The position numbers were made by a program, and so were the translations under genes. Source: an uncultured Porphyromonadaceae bacterium (GTDB lineage Bacteria; Bacteroidota; Bacteroidia; Bacteroidales; Muribaculaceae). Taken from it: 64,000 nucleotides of DNA. The notes beneath the pieces are model-generated. The model worked only from the letters and a program-made list of their open reading frames with translations. It was not told where the DNA came from and searched no databases. Shown here one piece after another: positions 17,430-24,029 of the stretch. The DNA lies in assembly GCA_937989585.1 (NCBI GenBank), contig CALKRW010000062.1, forward strand, positions 1 to 64,000, given 5' to 3'. Within the stretch, counting starts at the first letter, position 1, and each line of letters starts with the position of its first letter.

Positions 17430-17813
17430 TTACTTGAATGCTTTCAATGGCCCACTTATAAAGAGATAGCAGCCATTATTCGCGTCATAGCTGAGACCGA
17501 TATATATTTCCTCATCGTTATTCATTATTATCATGGAACGGAATCTTCTGCCGTGGGATATTAAATCTTGTGAACGTATAGCTTTGGATAAATCTTTCTC
17601 AAACAGTTGCGAGATTTTGTTGAGAATGCCTTTATTATTTGTGATAGTGCATCCTCTGAAATATTTTTCCTGACTTTTGGAAACATTCAGCGAAACGCTC
17701 GGATTGGTATTGTAAGAACCGTTGAACATCTGCTCGACATGCAGTTTGGGCGCTTTTGCGGATGCGGCTAACGATACTAACGACAGGATAAGAATCAAGA
17801 TATATTTTTTCAT
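17430..17813 (-). CDS. small exported protein of the ECF operon
   Basis: A 127-residue protein with a Sec signal (MKKYILILILSLVSLAASA). The mature part (KLHVEQMFNGSYN through GCYLFISGPLKAFK) has no motif I can name. It sits 18 bases upstream of the outer-membrane barrel gene and 10 bases downstream of the membrane regulator gene, so it is co-transcribed. Placement suggests a periplasmic component of the signalling or transport function, but this is inference. Confidence 0.7.
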   Translation of the reverse strand: MKKYILILILSLVSLAASAKAPKLHVEQMFNGSYNTNPSVSLNVSKSQEKYFRGCTITNNKGILNKISQLFEKDLSKAIRSQDLISHGRRFRSMIIMNNDEEIYIGLSYDANNGCYLFISGPLKAFK

Positions 17814-17823
17814 TGTTAGAGGA

Positions 17824-18333
17824 TTAATTGTCTATGGTTGCTGAAATTATGTTGTCGGCTTTCATCATATAGTCGCGTTCGGCGAGTGAGGCGTACCTCA
17901 TAAGAGAATCGGCTTTTGCCATTGCAATGTCTGTCGCGGCAACAGCCTTATCTCCATTTAATCGTTGTCCATGACTATATGCAGCGATATAAACATGATC
18001 ATCCCTATTTGAAAGAGACGATGCGGAATTTTCAGGTTGTCTTATTTGCAGGAAAATTCCTATGGCAAATAAAACTACAAAAGAAGCGGCTATACTTATT
18101 GCTGTTTTGCTCCTAAAGAATTTGAAAGGCTTTTGGGGAGTCTTGATAATTTTTGCGGGTAATGAGACTCCCATAAGCATGCGCACCTCGTCTATGCAGG
18201 GCGAGGAATATGGCATTTTTCCAAGCAGATATTGAAGTTCGGTTTCTTCGAGGACGGTCAGTCTGCAGTCCATATACAAACGGCAGAGTTGCTCGGTCTC
18301 CTGCAATGTCAGTTTAACGTCATGCTCTTTCAT
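17824..18333 (-). CDS. putative membrane anti-sigma-like regulator
   Basis: A 169-residue protein with one transmembrane segment (about 93-112, ISIAASFVVLFAIGIFLQI). The cytoplasmic N-terminal 90 residues (LTLQETEQLCRLYMDCRLTVLEETELQYLLG) would face the sigma factor; the C-terminal 55 residues would be periplasmic. It is too short for a FecR-type anti-sigma factor with a full periplasmic signalling domain. The start overlaps the sigma factor stop by four bases (ATGA type), implying translational coupling. Anti-sigma function is inferred from topology and position. Confidence 0.65.
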   Translation of the reverse strand: MKEHDVKLTLQETEQLCRLYMDCRLTVLEETELQYLLGKMPYSSPCIDEVRMLMGVSLPAKIIKTPQKPFKFFRSKTAISIAASFVVLFAIGIFLQIRQPENSASSLSNRDDHVYIAAYSHGQRLNGDKAVAATDIAMAKADSLMRYASLAERDYMMKADNIISATIDN

Positions 18334-18809
18334 ATGTCGAGTCTTTTGTAATTGTCACGTATCTTTTTTCTTGCGCGGCTCATGTTCATTCTGACAGCCT
18401 CAACAGACATACCGAGGGTTTCCGCTATTTCCTCGTACTCTATGCCGTCGTGCGTGACGAGGGCGTATATGTGTCTCTGGACATCAGTGAGTCCGGCGGT
18501 AAGCATGGATTCGTACTTGTCCATGTCCTCGAAAGAGGGAGCCATGACTTCCAAACGGTCTTCATCGGTTTCATCAAGCGTAAGCGTCCTTGGCTTTCGG
18601 AGTCTGTCGATGCAGACGTTGCGCAGGACGGCGAACAGTTTGTTCCTTGCCTCGGCGTCGGATGCGATATCCCCGGACTTCCACAGATTGAGGAACGTGT
18701 CCTGGAGTGCATCACGGGCATCCTCGTCGTTGCGGAGGAATCCCATTGCGCTACGGTGCAATCTGTCACGGAGACTCATGAATGAATATGTCAGAAAATC
18801 TTTCTTCAT
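18330..18809 (-). CDS. ECF-family RNA polymerase sigma factor
   Basis: A 159-residue sigma-70 family factor with region 2 (about 12-75: FLRNDEDARDALQDTFLNLW) and region 4 (about 105-155: the DVQRHIYALVTHDGIEYEEIAETLGMSVEAVRMNMSRARKKI helix-turn-helix, quoted here in parts) joined by an acidic linker. First gene of the four-gene unit ending at 15276. Such factors usually activate their own operon in response to a signal relayed through the membrane regulator. No second promoter copy for it was identified in the window. Confidence 0.9.
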   Translation of the reverse strand: MKKDFLTYSFMSLRDRLHRSAMGFLRNDEDARDALQDTFLNLWKSGDIASDAEARNKLFAVLRNVCIDRLRKPRTLTLDETDEDRLEVMAPSFEDMDKYESMLTAGLTDVQRHIYALVTHDGIEYEEIAETLGMSVEAVRMNMSRARKKIRDNYKRLDI

Positions 18810-18965
18810 TGCCTACGCTATAGATACGTTTCAGGCCGGAAAACGTAACAGGCTTTCACCAAAAAAAATTTCAATTCGCTCCATTGAGTGGGAAAACCGG
18901 CTGACTGGGCCGGTTTTCAGTTATTCTGACTATATTCAAACAGTAGGCGCGGGGATTTGATGAGG

Positions 18966-19154
18966 TTATTGGGCGATGGTCTGTCTCATTGCCTTTTTGG
19001 GGCACTTGCGGACGCATTTCCCGCATTCGATGCAGAGATTATAGTCCACTACGGGGTAGCCGTCGGCGTCCTGAGAGATTGCACCGACAGGGCATGTCTT
19101 GATTAACGGGCAAATGTGGTCGTGAGGGCAAATGCTCTTGTCTACCTGTATCAT
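18966..19154 (-). CDS. 2x[4Fe-4S] ferredoxin
   Basis: A 62-residue electron carrier. The second cluster motif CIECGKCVRKCP (CxxCxxCxxxCP) is canonical; the first is CPHDHICPLIKTCPVGAI, with wider cysteine spacing than the usual CxxCxxC. Cytoplasmic low-potential ferredoxin; possible partners in this window are the 2-oxoacid:ferredoxin oxidoreductase subunits at 42.5-45.4 kb. It is a single-gene unit preceded by a perfect promoter match at 19192-19222. Confidence 0.85.
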   Translation of the reverse strand: MIQVDKSICPHDHICPLIKTCPVGAISQDADGYPVVDYNLCIECGKCVRKCPKKAMRQTIAQ

Positions 19155-19191
19155 TGATGTCGTATTGTTTTTGTTGAATGTTAACTTTATG

Positions 19192-19222
19192 CAAAGTTAT
19201 GGTAAATTTCCATAATGTCAAA
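19192..19222 (-). promoter_or_regulatory. promoter of the ferredoxin gene
   Basis: On the minus strand TTTG (19222-19219), 19 bases, then TAACTTTG (19199-19192): an exact match to the Bacteroidetes housekeeping consensus, 38 bases upstream of the ATG. Confidence 0.75.
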
Positions 19223-19389
19223 TAGAATTCATGGATTGGAGAGGCTGGATAAAGCCAGGAGAAGAAGAATGTATATGGCTTAAGTGTTAAAATCGGCAAG
19301 ATATTATGTTAAAAGGGAGGGATTGAGTTAAATATTTGGCTGTGTATGAATTGTGTCATGCGTGTAATAAGTTTGTAACAAACAAGGGT

Positions 19390-19397
19390 TAATTTTG
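19390..19397 (+). promoter_or_regulatory. -7 box for the candidate small RNA
   Basis: TAATTTTG fits TAnnTTTG; a TTTG lies at 19372-19375, 14 bases upstream, closer than the usual 19-20. Divergent from the ferredoxin promoter. Confidence 0.35.
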
Positions 19398-19403
19398 CAA
19401 CGT

Positions 19404-19562
19404 CAAAACCAATCAATCAAATTGCTTTTATTCGCAATTAACCAATCAAATCACAAGGGTGGAAAAATAGACTGATCATTATCACATTTTTGCTATTTTC
19501 TGAAGAACCCCTAAAATCGAATCCCATCACGCCGAGCCATTTGGTCCGGCGTTCTTTTTTTT
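19404..19562 (+). ncRNA. candidate small RNA with 5' hairpin and terminator
   Basis: About 155 bases between a promoter-like box and a strong terminator, with no ATG-initiated frame of note. Structure seen: AATTGC/GCAATT hairpin (19420-19439) near the 5' end, an unstructured A-rich middle, and the terminator ACGCCG/CGGCGT (19529-19552) followed by eight T. The terminator cannot belong to a neighbouring plus-strand gene because there is none upstream within several kilobases. Identity unknown. Confidence 0.45.
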
Positions 19563-19602
19563 GGGGGGGGGCAGCGTGCTGGCAGGGTTTAGCGAAATAA
19601 TG

Positions 19603-19627
19603 CTAAGCGGTGTGTCCGACCGCTTAG
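19603..19627 (-). terminator. hairpin after the FKBP gene
   Basis: CTAAGCGGT pairs perfectly with ACCGCTTAG over a 7-base loop, 65 bases past the FKBP stop codon on the minus strand. No clear T-run follows, so termination efficiency is uncertain. Between it and the small-RNA terminator is a run of nine G (19563-19571), non-coding. Confidence 0.5.
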
Positions 19628-19691
19628 GGTATGGGAATAAGGAATCATGTTTCTGCAACGTGTAACCGTAATCTGCGGGTATGTATCCGGA

Positions 19692-20246
19692 TTACGGTCT
19701 GACCTCATAGAAGGGTATATCGACAAGGCGGATGTTGAAACGCAGGTTGGAGTAGGGAGGGATAATTCCGGAACCGGATATTCCGTATCCGAGGCCAAAC
19801 GGGATTATTACTTCGCAGGAGTCGCCTACGTGCATGTCCGTGACGGCAATCGGCCATCCGGAAATTAGGTTGCCGTTCAGCGATGTGCGGAATATGCCCG
19901 GGGCGGGTGAGGTAAGGTTAGTCGAGGAGTCTACGGCAAGGCCGTTGCAGAGCGATAGCCGGTAACGGACGTCGACAGTGGAAGTGTAGAGTGGCCGGAG
20001 GTTCTCGGGATGGCGCTCGCCGATGTATCGGATGAGGATGTAGGAGTTGGCATCCCAGGGAGCGGTACGGCGAGTGTACATTGCGGTACCGTCGGGGTTG
20101 CGCAAGTCCGCGAGGCTGTCGAGCCAGGAGGCATTACGGTTGGCCCATTCGGTGTAGTCGTTTCCGTTGTCATCATCGTCGCCGCACGCGTTGAGTATGG
20201 GCAGGGCGGCGAGGAGTGCCAGAGGAAGTAGATGCTTGATTTTCAT
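19692..20246 (-). CDS. FKBP-type peptidyl-prolyl isomerase lipoprotein
   Basis: A 184-residue lipoprotein. Signal peptide with lipobox LNAC, then GDDDDNG, an acidic start to the mature chain that fits surface or outer-membrane sorting. The C-terminal half has FKBP features: the bulge segment around FRTSLNGNLISGWPIAVTDM, then DSCEVIIPFGLGYG, IPPYSNLRFNIRLVDI. Family role: cis-trans isomerisation of prolyl bonds during folding of exported proteins. The N-terminal 80 residues are less conserved. The LemA gene ends 27 bases upstream. Confidence 0.85.
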   Translation of the reverse strand: MKIKHLLPLALLAALPILNACGDDDDNGNDYTEWANRNASWLDSLADLRNPDGTAMYTRRTAPWDANSYILIRYIGERHPENLRPLYTSTVDVRYRLSLCNGLAVDSSTNLTSPAPGIFRTSLNGNLISGWPIAVTDMHVGDSCEVIIPFGLGYGISGSGIIPPYSNLRFNIRLVDIPFYEVRP

Positions 20247-20273
20247 TGTCGGGAAATGTGGAGGGGAGATTGA

Positions 20274-20966
20274 TTAAAGACCTTCGACAACGGGAGCCTT
20301 GGCGGCTGCGGCGTCAGCCTGGAACATCTGCTTGCGCTGGAATCCGAATATGCCTGCGACGATGTTGCGTGGGAATGTGACGATGCCTGTATTGAATTCC
20401 TTGACAGATGCGTTGTAACGGTCTCGGGCGGTATTGATGCGGTTTTCGGTACCGGCAAGTTCGGCCATAAGGTTGTTGTAGGATTCGGTGGCAGTTATGC
20501 CGGGATAGGCCTCGTGGACCGCGTTGACATATATGCCGTATGCGCAGTCGAAGTTGGCGTACTTTGAAGGATCGGGTGTAGTGGCCGCATCGGGTCCGGA
20601 GAAAGCCTGAGCGCTTTCGGCAGCCTGGAGCAATTCCTTCCCGGCAGCCTCTACCCTGGGGTCGAGGGGCTGTGCGCCACGGTTGGCGCGTACCTCGGCA
20701 GTGCCGACCTGAACGGCCTCCTCATGGCGAGCCGCGCCCTTGACTGTATTGACAAGGTTAGGGATGAGGTCGAAGCGCCGCTGGTACTGTGACTGGACGT
20801 TGCCCCATGCCTCGTCGACAGCAATGGATGATTTCTGGACGGAGTTGTAGGTGGTGCAGGTTCCGAAAAGCAGGAACAGAAGCGTGACGCCTACACAGAT
20901 CCAGATGATGAGCGATTTGGAGAGGCCTTTACGTGGAGCGAATCCGATATTGTTCTGAGTGTTCAT
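20274..20966 (-). CDS. lemA: LemA family protein
   Basis: A 230-residue LemA-family protein: short cytoplasmic N-terminus, one transmembrane helix (about 18-40, LIIWICVGVTLLFLLFGTC), then the helical LemA domain (YNSVQKSSIAVDEAWGNVQSQYQRR, LIPNLVNTVKG, NRINTARDRYNASVKEFN, FPRNIVAG). The insertion around 95-130 (Ala/Pro-rich) is longer than in many members. Function of LemA is not established; it often pairs with TPM-domain proteins, absent here. Confidence 0.9.
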   Translation of the reverse strand: MNTQNNIGFAPRKGLSKSLIIWICVGVTLLFLLFGTCTTYNSVQKSSIAVDEAWGNVQSQYQRRFDLIPNLVNTVKGAARHEEAVQVGTAEVRANRGAQPLDPRVEAAGKELLQAAESAQAFSGPDAATTPDPSKYANFDCAYGIYVNAVHEAYPGITATESYNNLMAELAGTENRINTARDRYNASVKEFNTGIVTFPRNIVAGIFGFQRKQMFQADAAAAKAPVVEGL

Positions 20967-21023
20967 TCTATTTTATTTATTAAAGGTGAGGAGGGATGTA
21001 AATTAGATGTGCTGACTTTTTTG

Positions 21024-22568
21024 TCATGCGAGACGGCGAAGCAGCGATGTGAGGCTTACGCGGTCGTGTATGAGTCTGTGGAGGTCGGCGATGCTGACAC
21101 GAGTCTGTTCCATCGAGTCGCGCTCGCGCAGGGTCACGGTGTTGTCCTCGAGGGTCTGGTGGTCGACGGTTATGCAGAAGGGAGTGCCGATGGCGTCCTG
21201 ACGGCGGTAGCGCTTGCCGATGGAGTCCTTCTCGTCGTAGTGGGTGGCGAAGTCGAACTTGAGTTCGTTGACAATCTCTCGAGCCTTCTCGGGGAGTCCG
21301 TCCTTGCGGACGAGGGGCATGACGGCGCACTTGACGGGGGCAAGGGCCTCGGGGAGATGGAGGACAACCCGGGTCTCGCCGCCTTCGAGGGTCTGCTCCT
21401 CGTATGACGAGCACAGGACTGAGAGGAACATGCGGTCGACGCCGATGGATGTCTCTATGACATATGGAACGTAACTTTCGTTAAGTTCGGGGTCGAAGTA
21501 CTTGATGTTCTTGCCGGAGAACTTCTCGTGCTGCGAGAGGTCGAAGTTGGTGCGGGAGTGTATGCCCTCGACTTCCTTGAATCCGAAAGGCATGAGGAAC
21601 TCGATGTCGGTGGCGGCGTTTGCGTAGTGAGCGAGTTTCTCGTGGTCGTGGTAGCGATACTTCTGGTCGCCGAGACCGAGGGCCTTGTGCCATTTCAGAC
21701 GCCATTCCTTCCACTGTGCGAACCATTTGAGTTCCTCGCCGGGACGAACGAAGAACTGCATCTCCATCTGCTCGAACTCACGCATGCGGAAGATGAACTG
21801 ACGGGCGACAATCTCGTTGCGGAAGGCCTTGCCTATCTGGGCTATGCCGAAGGGGAGACGCATGCGTCCGGTCTTCTGGACGTTGAGGTAGTTGACGAAT
21901 ATGCCCTGTGCGGTCTCGGGACGTAGATATACGGTCATCGAGCCGTCGGCGGTGGATCCCATCTCGGTCTTGAACATGAGGTTGAACTGGCGGACGTCGG
22001 TCCAGTTCTTGGTTCCGGAAATTGGGCAGACGATCTGTTCGTCGAGGATAATCTGCTTGAGTTCGTCAAGGTCGTTTGCGTTCATGGCGTCGGAGTAACG
22101 CTGATGGAGAGCGTCGCGCTTAGCCTTGTGCTCAAGGACGCGGGGATTGGTCGAGCGGAAGAGTTCGGCGTCGAAACTGTCGCCGAAACGTTTTGCCGCC
22201 TTGGCGACTTCCTTCTCGATCTTGTCGTCCATCCTGGCAATCTGTTCCTCGATAAGGACGTCGGCGCGGTAGCGCTTCTTGGAGTCGCGGTTGTCAATGA
22301 GGGGATCGTTGAAGGCGTCGACGTGGCCTGAGGCCTTCCATATCGTTGGGTGCATGAAAATGGCGGAGTCGATGCCCACGATGTTCTCGTGGAGGAGGGT
22401 CATCGCGTCCCACCAGTATCGCTTGATGTTATTCTTGAGTTCGACGCCGTTCTGGCCATAGTCGTAGACAGCGGCCAGACCGTCGTATATTTCACTTGAC
22501 TGAAAGACAAAACCGTATTCCTTGGCGTGTGAAACGATTTTCTTGAAGACATCTTCTTGTTGTGCCAT
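21024..22568 (-). CDS. glyS: glycine--tRNA ligase (single-chain type)
   Basis: Charges tRNA-Gly with glycine in the cytoplasm. The 514-residue class II enzyme is the homodimeric eukaryote/archaea-like type rather than the alpha2-beta2 bacterial type. Seen: KNNIKRYWWDAM near the N-terminus, motif 2 region (FRNEIVARQFIFRMREFEQMEMQFF), motif 3 (YETSIGVDRMFL region, VIETSIGVDR) and a C-terminal anticodon-binding domain (APVKCAVMPLVRKDGLPEKAREI). It is preceded by a perfect promoter match. Confidence 0.95.
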   Translation of the reverse strand: MAQQEDVFKKIVSHAKEYGFVFQSSEIYDGLAAVYDYGQNGVELKNNIKRYWWDAMTLLHENIVGIDSAIFMHPTIWKASGHVDAFNDPLIDNRDSKKRYRADVLIEEQIARMDDKIEKEVAKAAKRFGDSFDAELFRSTNPRVLEHKAKRDALHQRYSDAMNANDLDELKQIILDEQIVCPISGTKNWTDVRQFNLMFKTEMGSTADGSMTVYLRPETAQGIFVNYLNVQKTGRMRLPFGIAQIGKAFRNEIVARQFIFRMREFEQMEMQFFVRPGEELKWFAQWKEWRLKWHKALGLGDQKYRYHDHEKLAHYANAATDIEFLMPFGFKEVEGIHSRTNFDLSQHEKFSGKNIKYFDPELNESYVPYVIETSIGVDRMFLSVLCSSYEEQTLEGGETRVVLHLPEALAPVKCAVMPLVRKDGLPEKAREIVNELKFDFATHYDEKDSIGKRYRRQDAIGTPFCITVDHQTLEDNTVTLRERDSMEQTRVSIADLHRLIHDRVSLTSLLRRLA

Positions 22569-22646
22569 AGATAGTTGTAGTGTTTTTTTGGATGATGTGA
22601 TAGAAATGTGGCCGCGGGCCGTGCCACATCAGTGCAAAGCACCGTG

Positions 22647-22677
22647 CAAAGGTAGCAAAAAAATCCCAAACCGCAAA
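22647..22677 (-). promoter_or_regulatory. promoter of glyS
   Basis: Minus-strand TTTG (22677-22674), 19-base spacer, TACCTTTG (22654-22647). Exact consensus; transcript start about 70 bases before the ATG at 22568. No T-box-like leader is seen. Confidence 0.75.
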
Positions 22678-22768
22678 CTCGGTGATATACGCCGTTTTCG
22701 CGGTCCGGGACTGTTCTGTGTGCGCTGCGGGGATGGAGAGGCGCACGCGTCAAAATCGCGGTGAGTAA

Positions 22769-23779
22769 TTATGCCTGGGCGGGGGCGACAGGTGCGGGAG
22801 CGGGAACCGGAGGCTCGGGGAGGGGCTTGGCTTCCCATCCGAGTGCGGATGCGCCCAGGACGGCGGCATCAGCCTCCTTGAGTTCGCTAAGCAGAATCTG
22901 GGGCTTGCCGCGGAACATAACCATCATGTTCCGGTCCATAGACTCGCGTAGCGGCTTGAGAAGCAGATCGCCGCTCTTGGCCAGTCCTCCGAACAGGACG
23001 AAGGCCTTGGGCGAGGAGAATACGGTCATGTCGGCGAAAGCCTCGCCGAGGATGTTGCCGGTGTACTCGAATATCTCGCGTGCGATCTTGTCGCCGGCGA
23101 TAGCGGCATCATAGACATCCTTGGAAGTGATGTCCTCGATGTTCATGTCGCGGAGCAGCGAAGGCTCGGAGCGGACCTCGAGGAACTCGCGTGCAGTGCG
23201 TGCGACGCCGGTGGCCGAGCAGTAGGCCTCGAGGCAGCCGGTACGTCCGCAACCGCAGAGGCGTCCGTTATTGCGCTTCATGATGACGTGTCCGAGTTCG
23301 CCGGCAAAGCCGTCGTGGCCGTAAACCAACTGGCCGTTGATGACGATGCCCGAGCCGACGCCTGTGCCGAGGGTAATCATGATGAAGTCCTTGAGGCCGC
23401 GTGCGACGCCATAGGTCATTTCGCCGATGGCAGCGGCGTTGGCGTCGTTGGTGCAGGCAACAGGGATGCCGAATTTCTTACTGAGGGTTCCGGCTAGGTC
23501 GATCGGCATTTCCCAGGGGAGGTTGACGGAAGCCTCGATCATGCCGGTATAATAGTTGGCGTTGGGAGCGCCGATTCCGATGCCGTGAATCTTGTCTTCG
23601 GCGTCATTGGCCTTGACTATTGCGGTTATGGCCTGATACAGTTCATCGACATAGTCCTCGAACTTGGCGTGTTTGCCTGTTTTGATGGAAGAAGAAGCGA
23701 TTACGACGCCACGGGCGTCAACGATACCGAAGACAGTGTTTGTGCCTCCGAGATCAATACCGATTACGTATGGTTTCAT
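22769..23779 (-). CDS. ROK family sugar kinase (glucokinase-like)
   Basis: A 336-residue ROK-family protein. The start at 23779 (MKPYVIGIDLGGTN) is chosen because the phosphate-binding loop DLGGTN sits at its usual position near the N-terminus and a promoter box lies just upstream at 23823-23830. Other motifs: ACTNDANAAAIGE, the GTGVGSGIVINGQL loop, ELGH, and the zinc site CGCGRTGCLEAYCS. No helix-turn-helix is present, so it is a kinase rather than a repressor; glucose is the likeliest substrate. A Pro/Ala-rich tail (PEPPVPAPAPVAPAQA) of unknown purpose follows the domain. Confidence 0.88.
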   Translation of the reverse strand: MKPYVIGIDLGGTNTVFGIVDARGVVIASSSIKTGKHAKFEDYVDELYQAITAIVKANDAEDKIHGIGIGAPNANYYTGMIEASVNLPWEMPIDLAGTLSKKFGIPVACTNDANAAAIGEMTYGVARGLKDFIMITLGTGVGSGIVINGQLVYGHDGFAGELGHVIMKRNNGRLCGCGRTGCLEAYCSATGVARTAREFLEVRSEPSLLRDMNIEDITSKDVYDAAIAGDKIAREIFEYTGNILGEAFADMTVFSSPKAFVLFGGLAKSGDLLLKPLRESMDRNMMVMFRGKPQILLSELKEADAAVLGASALGWEAKPLPEPPVPAPAPVAPAQA

Positions 23780-23822
23780 GGTGAGTATGATATGTTGAGA
23801 TTGATTTGTTCGCTTAATGTTG

Positions 23823-23830
23823 CAAAGGTA
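23823..23830 (-). promoter_or_regulatory. -7 box of the ROK kinase gene
   Basis: Minus-strand TACCTTTG, 43 bases before the ATG at 23779; the -33 element is degenerate. Supports the short start. Confidence 0.45.
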
Positions 23831-24029
23831 GCAAAAAATGGGCGGCCGGCCATGCGTAAAAGCATTTTTAAGGAAAAATATTTGCCAAGGTGGAAATAAA
23901 AATCTAATTTTACGGCCACAAAACAAAATTCATCGCAGCCGGACGGACATGCCGCCAGGTTCCGGCACATGTTCATTAGGTAAGATTTCACATTATTTTT
24001 ATTTTTATAAAGACAACTGTTGTACAAAA

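Noticed and set aside
19563..19571. Run of nine G after the small-RNA terminator
   Set aside because: Not inside or upstream of a coding frame it could switch; kept only as a note because of its similarity in length to the leucine-rich repeat gene tract.
22500..22650. T-box or other riboswitch before glyS
   Set aside because: The leader is about 70 bases with no T-box core or terminator hairpin.
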